This document shows, in pieces, positions 28,687 through 38,208 of a stretch of 64,000 nt of DNA; positions within the stretch are counted from its first letter, which is position 1, and each line of letters begins with the position of its first letter. The DNA is from Archangium lipolyticum. GTDB lineage: Bacteria; Myxococcota; Myxococcia; Myxococcales; Myxococcaceae. A program made the position numbers and the translations under genes. The notes beneath the pieces were generated by a model. It was not told the DNA's origin and did no database searches. It was given only the letters and a program-made list of their open reading frames with translations. The DNA lies in contig NZ_JANKBZ010000044.1 of the NCBI RefSeq assembly GCF_024623785.1, forward strand, positions 19,208-83,207. Direction: 5' to 3'.

Positions 28687-29094
28687 GTGTTCTGGCTCAG
28701 TCATCACCACGCGGAGGAGTACAACCGCACGTACCTGCTCGGCGGGGTGCGGGTGTGCGCGCGCTGTCTGGGGACGTACCCGGTGCTGCTGGCCGTGATG
28801 GTGGGCCTCTTCAAGGCACGGGCGCCCCTGGTGTGGCACTGGGACGTGCCGGTGGTGCTCGGGCTCACGCTGCCGGCGCTCGTGGACTGGGCGGTGGGCC
28901 GCTTCCGTCCGGCCAGTGGTTCCAACGCCGTGCGCACCCTCACCGGGGTGTTGCTGGGTGTAGCGCTCGGCCGTTCGTTGTTCATCCACGTGCAGCGGCC
29001 GCTGCCGGCGGCGCTGCTGTGGCAGGCCGGCCTGGTCGCGGTGGTCGCGCTCCCCGTGCTCCTCGCTACCTTCCGGGGGCCGAGGAACGAGTAG
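28687..29094 (+). CDS. DUF2085 membrane protein
   Basis: The 135-residue membrane protein has an N-terminal [16 protein letters not shown] and [12 protein letters not shown], the Cys/Arg/Gly pattern of DUF2085, followed by three or four hydrophobic segments. The GTG at 28687 is one base after the OppF-like stop, so it is probably cotranslated. Function unknown; possible metal or haem association is speculation from the His/Cys cluster. Confidence 0.75.
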   Translation: MFWLSHHHAEEYNRTYLLGGVRVCARCLGTYPVLLAVMVGLFKARAPLVWHWDVPVVLGLTLPALVDWAVGRFRPASGSNAVRTLTGVLLGVALGRSLFIHVQRPLPAALLWQAGLVAVVALPVLLATFRGPRNE

Positions 29095-29117
29095 ACCTGT
29101 CCGTGGGCCGTGTGGCT

Positions 29118-30107
29118 TCAGTCCGCCACGGCCCACAGGCCCACGGTGTGGTCGCCCTGGCCCCAGGCCACGCAGGTGCCGTCGGGCGAGAAGACCGCCT
29201 CGCTCGTCTGCGTGTCGTTGTCGTCGTTGGCACCGAAGAGCCGGGCGCCGGTGTCGAAGCGGTGCACGTGAAAGCCGCAACCGTCTCCCCCCACTGCCAG
29301 CAGCGAGCCGTCGGGGCTGAAGCTCAGGCGCCAGGCTCGGGGACTGTCGATCGTTCGCACGATGCGCCGCGTCTCGAGGTCCACCACGAGGATGTCATTC
29401 CCGTTCGTCCCCACGGCGAGCAGAGGCTCCGTGGGGTGGAATGCCACGTCCCAGACAAGGGGATCTCGTACGGGAAGCAGGAACAGAAGGGCCCCCGTGG
29501 TGGCATCCCAGAGCTGGATGCCACTGGGACCTTCGTCGGGGACACTCTGGCTCTGTGCCGCCGCCAGGAAACGGTTGTCGGGCGAGAGGGCACAGCCATA
29601 AGAGGAAAAGACCCTGGATGTCGCCTCCATTTCGCGCAGGGGACGCCAGCGCTCCACGTCCCACAGCAGCCCTCGTCCTTCGTCCACCATCATCGCCAGC
29701 AGGGAGCCATCCTCGGAGGCGCACAGGGTCTGGAGGGCGTAATAAAAGCGCGTCTGGTGCTGGAGCGCACCGTCCCGCGTGGACAGAGCCACGAGCTGGT
29801 CTCGCCAGGGCGAGGGGATCTCATGGGTGGGCAGTCCCACGGCCACCACGAGCTCTCTCCCGGGCAGCACGGCGAAGGAGTCCTTGAATGGGATGTCGGG
29901 CGAGCACGTGGCCAGGTCGGAGCCGCTGTGCAGGTTCCACCAGCGGAGCCTCCCGAACCTTGTGCTCTCCTGGGACACCAGCACGGTCCCCCGGTGGGCG
30001 AAGGCAAGATTCTGTCCACAGCTCTGGGGCATGGCGGGGCCGAGCTGCCTCACGCGCTGGAGGCGTGAAGCGTTGGCCACGGTGATGGGTTCGTGCTGGG
30101 CGTTCAT
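29118..30107 (-). CDS. WD40-like beta-propeller protein
   Basis: The 329-residue protein has at least five propeller-type repeats: LWDVERWRPLREM, IQLWDATTGALLF, VVDLETRRIVRTID, LSFSPDGSLLAVGGDG and AVFSPDGTCVAWGQGDHTVGLWAV. No signal peptide is seen, so it is likely cytoplasmic. I use the ATG at 30107 (MNAQHEPITV); the ribosome site is poor. It is convergent with the DUF2085 gene and 264 bp from the divergent sigma factor. Partner unknown. Confidence 0.8.
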   Translation of the reverse strand: MNAQHEPITVANASRLQRVRQLGPAMPQSCGQNLAFAHRGTVLVSQESTRFGRLRWWNLHSGSDLATCSPDIPFKDSFAVLPGRELVVAVGLPTHEIPSPWRDQLVALSTRDGALQHQTRFYYALQTLCASEDGSLLAMMVDEGRGLLWDVERWRPLREMEATSRVFSSYGCALSPDNRFLAAAQSQSVPDEGPSGIQLWDATTGALLFLLPVRDPLVWDVAFHPTEPLLAVGTNGNDILVVDLETRRIVRTIDSPRAWRLSFSPDGSLLAVGGDGCGFHVHRFDTGARLFGANDDNDTQTSEAVFSPDGTCVAWGQGDHTVGLWAVAD

Positions 30108-30311
30108 GGTGGCCCCGCTTGACGGTGGGCGCGGGAGGACCTGACGTGTGGCCCATCGGCCCAGGATGTGGGTGTTCCGAGCGTGCCCGAGGGAGGGAAC
30201 CCTCCTGTAGACCGTGCGAGCAGGCGAGCTGTCGGGATGACAGTGGCCGCGCGCCCTGTCATTCTCGCCACTTACAGAGGGCCAAAAAACGGGTAGACCC
30301 GATTCGCCCCA

Positions 30312-30330
30312 CGCCCGTTTGAAGCGGGCG
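30312..30330 (+). promoter_or_regulatory. Short inverted repeat upstream of the ECF sigma gene
   Basis: CGCCCG-TTTGAAG-CGGGCG forms a 6-bp stem about 40 bp before the sigma factor start, in its probable leader. Otherwise the 264-bp divergent region between 30107 and 30372 holds no gene that I can see. Confidence 0.25.
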
Positions 30331-30371
30331 AGAGGGGTTGAGGACAAGGCACGAGGCCCTGAATTGGGGGA

Positions 30372-31004
30372 GTGTTGGGACTGGAGACCTCAGACGAACG
30401 GCTGATGCTCGCCTTCCGGGCGGGGGATGCGCGTGCGTTCGAGGTGCTGGTGCGCAGGCACCGGACACCGGTGTTCAACTTCATCCTCCGTTTCACCAGC
30501 CACCGTGCCCGGGCGGAAGACGTGCTGCAGGAGACGTGGCTGAAGGTGGTGCGCAGCGCTTCGGAGTACGAGGCGAAGGCGAAGTTCACCACCTGGCTCT
30601 ACACGATTGCGAGGAACCTCTGCGTGGACAGCGCGCGCAAAGAGAGCTACCGGCAGGCGGCCTCGCTGGAGGCGCCCACGACGGGTGCCGAGGGCGACGA
30701 GGGCCGGTCCCTGGGTGAGGCCCTTCCGGACGAGGGGATGAGCCCGGAGCGTGGCGCCTACAACGCCCGCGTGCGGCCGCTGCTGGAGCGCGCGCTGGCC
30801 AGTCTCCCGGAAGAGCAGCGCGAGGTCTTCGTGTTGCGCGAGTACAGCGGCATCCCGTTCAAGGAGATCGCCGAGGTGACAGGAGTGTCCGAGAACACGG
30901 TGAAGAGCCGCATGCGCTATGCCCTCGAGGGGCTGCGCCGGAGGCTGGCCGAGCTCGGAGTGGACGGCGACCTGGCCGAGGACGGAAGGACGGTGGCGGG
31001 ATGA
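30372..31004 (+). CDS. ECF RNA polymerase sigma factor (RpoE-like)
   Basis: The 210-residue sigma-70 family protein has region 2 (RHRTPVFNFILRFTSHRARAEDVLQETWLKV) with the DVLQETW promoter-melting helix, then region 4 (LPEEQREVFVLREYSGIPFKEIAEVTGVSENTVKSRM). The start is ambiguous between the GTG at 30372 and TTG at 30375, with GGGGGA immediately upstream. The stop overlaps the anti-sigma start (ATGA). The pair is likely autoregulated, as ECF systems usually are. Confidence 0.92.
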   Translation: MLGLETSDERLMLAFRAGDARAFEVLVRRHRTPVFNFILRFTSHRARAEDVLQETWLKVVRSASEYEAKAKFTTWLYTIARNLCVDSARKESYRQAASLEAPTTGAEGDEGRSLGEALPDEGMSPERGAYNARVRPLLERALASLPEEQREVFVLREYSGIPFKEIAEVTGVSENTVKSRMRYALEGLRRRLAELGVDGDLAEDGRTVAG

Positions 31005-32395
31005 AGCCCCAGGGCAGCCATGCACACGAGGATCGGCTGTTGGACTTCGCCTATGACGAGCTTCCGCCCACGGAGGCCCAGCAGATGGAGCAGCACGTGC
31101 AGGGCTGTGCGCGCTGCTCGGAGGCACTCCACGGCATTCGAGGGGTCCGCACCACCATGTCCCGGCTGCCGTTGGAGTCCGCGCCGGACGCGGGGTTGGA
31201 ATCGCTGATGGCGTACGCGCAGCAGGCCGCGCGCCGGTCCGCGGCGGGGCCCGAGCCGGCGCCTCGCTGGTGGCGCCGCCTGCTGGCGCCCGCGCTGGGC
31301 ATGGCGGCCGTGAGTGTCTTCGGGGTGGTGGTCTTCCAGGTGAACCGGGAGGTGGAACTGAGCCCGGTGCCGAGCCAGAAGGCGATCGCGCAGGAGCGGA
31401 TCTCCGGCGAGAACAAGGACGAGACGAGCCCCCCGGTCCCCCCGCCAGCGCCCGCCGCGCCGGTCTCTCCCAGGGCCGAGCAGCTCCACGCGCAGTTCGA
31501 CGAGGAGATGCGCGGGCGGGCGGACTGGTCCAACGCGGGGGCGGGCAGCCCGGGTGGTCTGCCGGAGAAGAAGGTCGCGAGAGGGGACGACAAGGGCCTG
31601 GGGAGCTTCGGGGGGTACTCGACGAAGGGGACATCGAGGGCCAAGCGCGAAGTGGCCGTGAGCAAGAGCCTGCCCTCGCCGTCGACCGCTCCGCGTGCTG
31701 AGCCCACTCCGGACTGGGATGGTGCGCAGGCACAAGAGCAGGTGGAGGCGGCCCCTGCGATAATAGATGGCCCCATTCCTGGCGGGTCTCAGCAGGCCGT
31801 GCGGTACGAGCCATCGGGCAATGCGTTGAAGATCGGCGGCTCCACCGCGCGTCCGACGTCGGTGGAGAGCGTCGCCTCGGCCGATGACTACGCGCAGCGG
31901 CAGGCCCCCGGGCGAGCCCAGGCACCAGCCGCCATGTCGCCGCCCCCGCCGCCCCCCCCGATGGAACAGCCTTCCATTGCGGCTGGGGCCGTGGTCCGGG
32001 CGGAGGGCATGGAAGCCCGGAAGGCGGAGGAGGCCGAGAGCCCGCGCGAGAAGGCCAGCGCCGCGAAGAGGGCACCTTCGCCGGCGGAGCTCTTGAGGCA
32101 GGCCGATGTGGCCTCGCGTTCCGGGGACAAGGAGCAGGAGGTTGCCTTCCTGCGTGCGGCGCTGACCGCCGGAGCCCAAGGGGCGCAGTTGGTGGATGCG
32201 CTCTCCCGACTCTGTGAGGCGGAGTTCGAGCTGGGCCGGCGTCAGAGCGCCATCGACATCTGCAGACGGCTGATCAGGGAGGCACCCGGCTCGCGGGCGG
32301 CCCGGCTCGCGCAGAGCCGGCTGGAGGGCGAGCTCCTGTCGCCCGCGGACGAGGCCGGCAGCGAGTCCAAGAGCGCCGCCCCCGAGACGAAGTAG
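31001..32395 (+). CDS. Transmembrane anti-sigma factor with zinc-finger motif
   Basis: The 464-residue protein has a cytoplasmic N-terminal ZAS domain (EQHVQGCARCSEALHG, H-x3-C-x2-C) that would bind the upstream ECF sigma. One membrane helix (ALGMAAVSVFGVVVFQV, about residues 97-114) follows. A long periplasmic Pro/Ala-rich region ends in a TPR-like helical domain (ADVASRSGDKEQEVAFLRAAL). Translationally coupled to the sigma gene. The signal sensed is unknown. Confidence 0.87.
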   Translation: MKPQGSHAHEDRLLDFAYDELPPTEAQQMEQHVQGCARCSEALHGIRGVRTTMSRLPLESAPDAGLESLMAYAQQAARRSAAGPEPAPRWWRRLLAPALGMAAVSVFGVVVFQVNREVELSPVPSQKAIAQERISGENKDETSPPVPPPAPAAPVSPRAEQLHAQFDEEMRGRADWSNAGAGSPGGLPEKKVARGDDKGLGSFGGYSTKGTSRAKREVAVSKSLPSPSTAPRAEPTPDWDGAQAQEQVEAAPAIIDGPIPGGSQQAVRYEPSGNALKIGGSTARPTSVESVASADDYAQRQAPGRAQAPAAMSPPPPPPPMEQPSIAAGAVVRAEGMEARKAEEAESPREKASAAKRAPSPAELLRQADVASRSGDKEQEVAFLRAALTAGAQGAQLVDALSRLCEAEFELGRRQSAIDICRRLIREAPGSRAARLAQSRLEGELLSPADEAGSESKSAAPETK

Positions 32396-32413
32396 GGGAA
32401 CAAAAACAACCCT

Positions 32414-32446
32414 CCCTCTCCCTCTGGGAGAGGGTCGGGGTGAGGG
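32414..32446 (+). repeat. REP-like hairpin repeat, copy 3
   Basis: A CCCTCTCCC/GGGAGAGGG hairpin followed by TCGGGGTGAGGG, located between the convergent anti-sigma and Tad-cluster membrane protein genes. One difference from copy 2. Confidence 0.85.
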
Positions 32447-32488
32447 TATCCGTCCCCAGGTTCCCTCGTTCGTGTCACCTCCGCCGGG

Positions 32489-33244
32489 TCAAGGAGTCGG
32501 GTGCGCACCGCTCTCGGGACCCATGGGCAGGTCCGGGTTGAAGGCCCCGCGGAAGACGATGTCCTCGCCCTTGGGATCGCGCAGGAGCCAGGGCTCGCCG
32601 GAGGGGGAAATCCCCACGGGGTGGAGCTCATAGGCGACGCCGCCCTCCATGACGTGGAGCAGCAGGGTGCCGGGAGGCACATTCGAGGGCAGGGCATCCG
32701 GCGAGTCGATCTTCTGTATCCGGAAGTGCAGGGGCGCGAACGAGCGGGTACGAACCGGAGTGGTCTGGCCGAGGGTCACCTGCTGGAGGGCCGACTCCCA
32801 GGAGACGAGGTCCTCGGGAGCGGAGCCATGGCTCTGCAACTCGCTCACGGAGCGGCCATGGAGATCTCTCGCGACGCGGAGGATCTTCAGGTTGGCGGAG
32901 TCGGCGGTGCGCCCGGCGACCACCACGCCCTCTCGGTTGCTCCAGCTGGCGAGCGCCAGACCACCGAGGATGAGCAGGGACCAGAACACCCGCGCGCTGC
33001 GCCCGCGCAGGAACTGCACGAGCACGGCGGTCATGCCCACGAGGGAGGCGAGTACGGCCAGCAACAACACCGGGCGAGGGGGAGGGCCGGCGTGGAAGGG
33101 CTGGAGCTGCGAGTGGAGCAGGTGCTGAGCCTCGGGCCAGCCCGACACGAAGCAGATGGCCGTGAAGCCCGCGAAGACGATCGCGTGGACGAGCCGGAGA
33201 GGCAGGGAAGAATCCTGCCGCACGGAAGAGGAAGACGGCTTCAC
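32489..33244 (-). CDS. Membrane protein of the Tad-like cluster
   Basis: Unrecognised 251-residue protein with three N-terminal membrane segments (VHAIVFAGFTAICFVSGW; PVLLLAVLASLVGMTAVLV; VFWSLLILGGLALASW). A soluble domain of about 150 residues follows, containing LRVARDLHGRSVSELQSHG. I place the start at the GTG at 33244, which overlaps the preceding pilin-like gene stop as GTGA; the longer in-frame opening shadows that gene. Last gene of the minus-strand Tad-like operon. Confidence 0.75.
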   Translation of the reverse strand: MKPSSSSVRQDSSLPLRLVHAIVFAGFTAICFVSGWPEAQHLLHSQLQPFHAGPPPRPVLLLAVLASLVGMTAVLVQFLRGRSARVFWSLLILGGLALASWSNREGVVVAGRTADSANLKILRVARDLHGRSVSELQSHGSAPEDLVSWESALQQVTLGQTTPVRTRSFAPLHFRIQKIDSPDALPSNVPPGTLLLHVMEGGVAYELHPVGISPSGEPWLLRDPKGEDIVFRGAFNPDLPMGPESGAHPTP

Positions 33245-33468
33245 GGGAACGGCAGGTTCAGCACGAAGTAGAACGAGTCGTAATAAATCTGGTACGCGCG
33301 CAGGAAGACGTCGATGACGTTCATCTCCTCCTTCCCGTTGCCCAGGTCGACGCTCATCAAGACGATGAGCCCGAACAAGAGGATCCAGTTGAGGAAGGAG
33401 TACTCGACCATCGCCTGTCCACGAGGATGACGGCGGCGGAGCGAGGTGGGGCGAGAGGGGGTCTTCAT
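33241..33468 (-). CDS. Small prepilin-like protein
   Basis: The 75-residue protein has a short basic leader and a class-III-type prepilin junction RRRHPRGQAMVEYSFLNWI. In it a Gly-Gln junction is followed by a Glu five residues into the hydrophobic helix, as in Flp/TadE-type substrates of the TadV/CpaA peptidase. The rest is short and aromatic (YQIYYDSFYFVLNLPFP). It starts with ATGA overlap on the upstream gene. Likely a minor pilin or pseudopilin. Confidence 0.72.
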   Translation of the reverse strand: MKTPSRPTSLRRRHPRGQAMVEYSFLNWILLFGLIVLMSVDLGNGKEEMNVIDVFLRAYQIYYDSFYFVLNLPFP

Positions 33469-34262
33469 GGGCGGTTCTCCTGCGGACCCGAAGCGGTACC
33501 AGACTGGGGCAGGGGTTGGAAGTGGGGCGGCAGGTTGCTGGCCGGCTCCAAAGTGATCTTCTTGTCACTCGGGGCGGGAGGCACCATGCGCGGTTTGGCG
33601 TCCACGCCGTAGTCGCGCACCTCCATCGTGTACCGGACGGGAGGCAGCTCGATCTTCGCCAGACGCAGGATGGGAATCTCGCGGCTGAGCCAATAGCGCT
33701 TGAGGACGAGCTGGCGGTGGCGGACCTCCAGGGGCTCGGCCGTCACGGTGCCCGCGAGCGTCATGACGCGGGCGGGCTTGCCCCGGTTCACGCTCGTGCC
33801 CTGGCCAGCGGGCAGCTGCGCCGTGGGAGGGGGGAGGGGAGGCTGGGACGTGTCCTTCTCGGGTGTGCCGACGAAGAACGGCATGGCGCCCGTGTCCACC
33901 TCCTGCAGCTTCTCGAAGCCCTGGGTGGCAAACAGGCGGGAGATGCCTTCCCGGCGCAGCCCGGTGTCGCGGGCCACCAGCATGAGGAACTGGGCCAGGG
34001 GGGCCTTCAGCTCCGCGTGCTCACCGAACTCCAGCTCCACCCACACCGCGTCGCGGCCCTGGACATCCTTCTGCTCGGCGACGACGGCCAGACGCATGAA
34101 GCCCTCGGTGGGGCCGCCATTCATCTGGTACGTCACCCACTCGCCCACGCGCGCATCCATCCGCTCGGGGGCGGCCTCGAAGAGCAGCCGCCCCTCGCGC
34201 GACACCTCCGCCGGCACGGCGCCCAGCAGCGCCAGCGACAAGGCGTACACGAGCGCGCTCAT
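33465..34262 (-). CDS. Exported protein of the Tad-like cluster
   Basis: Unrecognised 265-residue protein with an N-terminal hydrophobic signal (MSALVYALSLALLGAVPAEV) and a mature part containing RVGEWVTYQMNGGPTEG. GGAGAAG lies five bases before the ATG at 34262. It overlaps both neighbours by four bases, so it belongs firmly to the operon. Periplasmic or outer-membrane role inferred only from context. Confidence 0.72.
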   Translation of the reverse strand: MSALVYALSLALLGAVPAEVSREGRLLFEAAPERMDARVGEWVTYQMNGGPTEGFMRLAVVAEQKDVQGRDAVWVELEFGEHAELKAPLAQFLMLVARDTGLRREGISRLFATQGFEKLQEVDTGAMPFFVGTPEKDTSQPPLPPPTAQLPAGQGTSVNRGKPARVMTLAGTVTAEPLEVRHRQLVLKRYWLSREIPILRLAKIELPPVRYTMEVRDYGVDAKPRMVPPAPSDKKITLEPASNLPPHFQPLPQSGTASGPQENRP

Positions 34263-35032
34263 GGCTTCTTCTCCTTCAGGAGGCCCGCGCGGATGGCCTC
34301 CTCGCGTGCCTGGCGCACGGCATCCGCGTTGGGCATGCCGTCGGGCCGATCCGTCCCCACCCACGTCTGGGAGATGGCCACCCGCGAGGGCTCCAGCTCC
34401 ACCAGGGTGGTGAGCGTCTGCTCGGCCCCGCGTGCGTACTCGAGGACGAGGGTGCGCTGACGATCCAGCGTGCCGCCGGACTCGCGCACCGGCTTGTAGC
34501 CGGCGGCGGTGAACTTGGAGGCGAGCTCCTGGCGCACGGTGTCCAGGCCGCGCTCCACCACCTGCGTGCGGTGCCGCGAGCCTCCGGCCTCATCGCGCGT
34601 GCCGACGTCGGCGCTGAAGAGCGCGCCCTCCACCTGGATGAAGGGGCCCTTCCCGGCGTCGGGGGGCTTCTCGTACAGCCACAGGTCCTTCAGCACGGTG
34701 AAGCCCACCGTCTTGCCCATATGGGTGCGCAGCACCACCGCGCGCTGGAGTCCCTCGCGCGTGTAGAAGGCCGAGACCACCCCTTCCTGCTTGAAGTCGC
34801 CGCTGGCGACGACGGGGTAGCCCTGCTTCCGCCAGAGGTCGGTGAAGTACCTGGCCACCTTCACCATCGGGTCCGTCGTGGTGAAGTAGGCCATGCGGTG
34901 GTACTGGCCGCCGATGAGCAGATCATTGCCGATCCGCGTGTGCACGGTGCCGGGGTAGACTGCGAGCTCCTGCTCCGCTCGCGATGGAGCGGCCCACAGC
35001 AGGAGCAGGGTGAGGAGGAGGCTTACTCGCAC
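34259..35032 (-). CDS. Exported protein of the Tad-like cluster
   Basis: Unrecognised 257-residue protein. It has a clear signal peptide (VRVSLLLTLLLLWAAPSRA) and a mature segment beginning EQELAVYPGTVHTRIGNDLL, followed by an RYFTDLWRKQGYPVV motif. The GTG at 35032 has AAGG upstream and lies ten bases inside the preceding gene. It overlaps the next gene by four bases. Confidence 0.72.
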   Translation of the reverse strand: MRVSLLLTLLLLWAAPSRAEQELAVYPGTVHTRIGNDLLIGGQYHRMAYFTTTDPMVKVARYFTDLWRKQGYPVVASGDFKQEGVVSAFYTREGLQRAVVLRTHMGKTVGFTVLKDLWLYEKPPDAGKGPFIQVEGALFSADVGTRDEAGGSRHRTQVVERGLDTVRQELASKFTAAGYKPVRESGGTLDRQRTLVLEYARGAEQTLTTLVELEPSRVAISQTWVGTDRPDGMPNADAVRQAREEAIRAGLLKEKKP

Positions 35033-36168
35033 GTGACCTTCTGCTGGTTCTTGTCCTGGTTCATGCTGGGATCGCCCTTGGGCGTGTTGGGCATGTCGGC
35101 CTGCATGTTCTTGCAGCCCATGAAGTTCTCGCCACGGGCCATGAAGACCTTCCGGTAGAGCGAGCTGTCGTACGCCTGGGTGTCGCGGAAGGGAGCGGTA
35201 TCGAAGCAGCGCTGCTCCGGGTCGTCCAGGCCGGGATAGCTGTTCAGGTTGTTGAGCCCCAGGGGGGCGCCGTGCTTGCTCTTGTTGCAGTCGCGGGCGC
35301 TCTCGCCGGGCTTGTAGTTGTGAGCCACCACGAAGGGGCCGAGGAAGTCGGGGAGGACGAAGTTGGCCACCTCGCTGAGCTGCCCCAGGCCCACCTGGTC
35401 CAGGTAGTTGCCGACACCCAGGAACTTCATCCGGTCCACCTGCAGGTAGAGGCCATGGTCGGAGCCACCGCCGTGCACACCGGCCCGCTTGGACTTCACC
35501 AGGGCATCGCCGCCGTCGGGCAGCTGCCAGCCGTTCGCGATGAGCGTGAAGCGGTTCTTCACCTGCATGTTGCCCAGGTCCCTGCCGCCCCAGTTGTCCA
35601 CGGTGAAGAAGCCCTTGTCCTCCTGCTGCAGGTAGTTCCTGGGCAGCCCGATGCTGGTGAGCCTGCTGCGGATCTCCACCTCCACCTGTCCCTTGGTGTT
35701 GAAGCGGAAGTGCTCGAGGAAGTAGTTGAGCGTCTTGCCCACCGCGGAGGCCGCCTCGGCGCCCTGTCCGCCCGAGCCCTCGAAGACGCGGGTCAGGTCG
35801 ATCCCCGCCACGGTCTGGTTCTTGATGGTCACCTGCGCCGGAGCGGCGCGCACCATGGTGCCGAACCTACCCTCGGGCTCGATGGAGTCGAGGTCCTGGT
35901 AGCGCTCGGAGGCCTCCTTCACCGAGGCCATCATGGCGACGTCGAAGGCCTTCTCGTGGTCCGCGTTGCCGTAGTCGCTCAGGGCGTAGCTCGTCATCTC
36001 CCAGGCGACGTACCGGCTGGCCTCCTGCAGCTTGAGCTTGGCCCGGATGATCTCGCTCAGGAAGATGCTGAACATCAGGATGGAGACGAGCAGCGGCACC
36101 ACGAGCGCGAACTCGACGATGGCGGCGCCACGCTGGGACGGCTTGCGATGTGCGTGGGGGCGGAGCAT
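35023..36168 (-). CDS. TadE-like prepilin protein
   Basis: The 381-residue protein has a TadE-type N-terminus RKPSQRGAAIVEFALVVPLL (Gly followed by Ala, Glu at position +5 of the helix), then a long periplasmic region rich in Gly/Asn. Five cysteines lie in the C-terminal part (DCNKSKHG, QRCFDTAPF, MGCKNMQ, VTCE), perhaps disulfide-bonded. At 381 residues it is much longer than a typical TadE (~200). The ATG at 36168 is eight bases downstream of the TadG-like stop. Confidence 0.82.
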   Translation of the reverse strand: MLRPHAHRKPSQRGAAIVEFALVVPLLVSILMFSIFLSEIIRAKLKLQEASRYVAWEMTSYALSDYGNADHEKAFDVAMMASVKEASERYQDLDSIEPEGRFGTMVRAAPAQVTIKNQTVAGIDLTRVFEGSGGQGAEAASAVGKTLNYFLEHFRFNTKGQVEVEIRSRLTSIGLPRNYLQQEDKGFFTVDNWGGRDLGNMQVKNRFTLIANGWQLPDGGDALVKSKRAGVHGGGSDHGLYLQVDRMKFLGVGNYLDQVGLGQLSEVANFVLPDFLGPFVVAHNYKPGESARDCNKSKHGAPLGLNNLNSYPGLDDPEQRCFDTAPFRDTQAYDSSLYRKVFMARGENFMGCKNMQADMPNTPKGDPSMNQDKNQQKVTCE

Positions 36169-36176
36169 GGCGGGCC

Positions 36177-38204
36177 TCAGTGGGTGATGATCTTCGCCGG
36201 CGAGTCCTTGATGGCGTTGGGCAGCGCGTCCGCCAGCTTGTTGACCAGCGGCAGCTGATCCTTGCCCTGCCACACGGCCGCCAGACGGGGCCGCCAGTAG
36301 GGGTTGAAGAAGTTGGGCTGCTCGGTCCAGTTGCCGGGCCGGTGGTAGTACGTCTGGCCGCGCGAGATGACGTTCATCCCCGTCACCAGATCCCACCCGG
36401 CGACGGAGATCTTCTTCCGGTCGTTGTCCAGCTCCAGCGTCGTGGGTGACTGGCCGAAGGAGAACTTGAGCTTCCCGCTGGAGTTGAGCCGGCCCGGCCC
36501 GCTGTACGTGGCGCCGGTGGCGTCGGGCTTCTTGTTGTGCAGCTGCTGGGTGTCCTTGTTGAGCATCACCCAGGTGGAGGGCTGGTTGAAGTCGTCCTTG
36601 CGCTCGGCCATGGCGGTGGTGCTGGCATCGTCGCCAGCGCCTCCCACGCAGTCCTTCGCGTAGTCACCCGGCTCGAAGTGGGGGAAGGGAGCCAGACCCT
36701 CCCAGGGGTGGTTGTCGTCGTCCGGGTCGATGCGGACGTTGGCCACGAAGATGGACATGTCGTCGAAGACGCACTTGCCGAGCACCTTCGCGAGGCAGGG
36801 CCTGGACTCGTAGAGACCCACGTTCCGGTCATCCTGGGTCCTGGCCTGCCCGGGGAAGACCACCCGCCAGTGGATGCCGTTCTCGCGCAGGTCCGTCCGG
36901 CTCATGGCCCAGATGCTGGTCTTGAGCGTGTCGTTCTTCTCCTCGCGCGGATCGCCCCAGCAGTCGCGCCAGGTCCGCCCGTCGTCCGAGTCCGGCGTCT
37001 TGGGGCAGCGGAAGGGGTTGTTGATGTTGGCGATGCCGATGTCGATCTGGGACGGTCCCGGCAGCTTGATGTAGTACGGGTCATCCGCGCCGAGCACGTC
37101 GCCCTGGCCGAGCATGCCCATGGGCAGGTTGGGCAGGTCATTGGCCTCGCGGATCTTGTTGCGGCGCTTGGAGGCATCGCCCTTGGTGGCCTCCATGCCG
37201 CCGAAGCCGAGCCGGTAGGTGAGGAAGCGCGTCTGGCCCCACTTGGGGAAGTCGTTGAGGACGGACTCCAGCGGCTTGAGCCAGTTGGGGATGGGCATGA
37301 GACTGCCCAGCCGGCGGTCGGTGACCATCGTCTCCGGGCAGATGCCGGTCTTCGAATCGCACGGGAAGCGCGTGGCGTTGGTGATGCCCGCCATCACCCG
37401 CTTGGCCCGGGCCACCTTGTCGGTCTCGTCACGCTTCGTCGGATCCAACGGATCGAACGGGTTGACGGGGCTGAGGGGCGTGCCGTTGGCCTCCTTGTAG
37501 TGCGTGCGGTTGTAGAGGCACTGGTTGATGAGTCCCGCCACCGTCTGCGGGATGAGCGAGTCCACGTTGGGATCGTTCTCCTTGATGATGGCGTTGGAGG
37601 TCCCGAAGACGTACGAGGACGTGGAAATCATCACCGCCGTGGCCGCGCCGGCCATCACCGAGTTGAGTGTCCGGTGTCCTGGCACCACCACCGTACCGAT
37701 GATCTCGTCGATGGGTTCCAGCACCCCCTTCATGAGGAGCAGCATCCCCCGGAGGATGGTGTAGATGGTGTCCAGCGCCTTCATGATGATGCCGATGTAG
37801 GGCAGCTTGTCGAGGACGGCGCAGATGAGCTTCCAGACCCCGCTGCGGCTGTCCTTGGGGAAGCACGGGCCGATGGTGCGCATGAGCCCGAAGACGTCCG
37901 TCAGGAAGGCCTGGACGAAGAAGATGAACGAGTCCAGCGACTGCCACAGCATCGCCGACACGTAGTGGGACACCTGCGTGCGGTTGGTGAACGCGTAGAA
38001 GTTGAACGCGCGCGCCTCCATGGCCGCCGTGGAATAGGCCGCCGCGTCCGCCGTGTTCTGCAGGCGGATCCGCTCGTGCACGCCGTGCCCGATGTTGACC
38101 GTGGTGATGAGCGCGATGCTCAGGATGAGCATCAGCACACAGGCGAGAACGAGCGCCTGGCCTTCCTGGCGCTCGAGGCTACGTCGGAGAGCGCGGGTCA
38201 TCAT
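36177..38204 (-). CDS. TadG-like pilus assembly protein
   Basis: The 675-residue protein has the Tad N-terminal signature EGQALVLACVLMLILSIALI at residues ~14-33. Next comes the amphipathic helix NIGHGVHERIRLQNTADAAAYSTAAM, diagnostic of TadG-like proteins. The long exported region contains several cysteines (GPCFPKDS, CPETMV, CPKTPD) and a large Asp/Gly-rich section. Two adjacent ATG codons could start it. It follows the TadE gene by four bases. Confidence 0.85.
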   Translation of the reverse strand: MMTRALRRSLERQEGQALVLACVLMLILSIALITTVNIGHGVHERIRLQNTADAAAYSTAAMEARAFNFYAFTNRTQVSHYVSAMLWQSLDSFIFFVQAFLTDVFGLMRTIGPCFPKDSRSGVWKLICAVLDKLPYIGIIMKALDTIYTILRGMLLLMKGVLEPIDEIIGTVVVPGHRTLNSVMAGAATAVMISTSSYVFGTSNAIIKENDPNVDSLIPQTVAGLINQCLYNRTHYKEANGTPLSPVNPFDPLDPTKRDETDKVARAKRVMAGITNATRFPCDSKTGICPETMVTDRRLGSLMPIPNWLKPLESVLNDFPKWGQTRFLTYRLGFGGMEATKGDASKRRNKIREANDLPNLPMGMLGQGDVLGADDPYYIKLPGPSQIDIGIANINNPFRCPKTPDSDDGRTWRDCWGDPREEKNDTLKTSIWAMSRTDLRENGIHWRVVFPGQARTQDDRNVGLYESRPCLAKVLGKCVFDDMSIFVANVRIDPDDDNHPWEGLAPFPHFEPGDYAKDCVGGAGDDASTTAMAERKDDFNQPSTWVMLNKDTQQLHNKKPDATGATYSGPGRLNSSGKLKFSFGQSPTTLELDNDRKKISVAGWDLVTGMNVISRGQTYYHRPGNWTEQPNFFNPYWRPRLAAVWQGKDQLPLVNKLADALPNAIKDSPAKIITH

Positions 38205-38208
38205 GGCG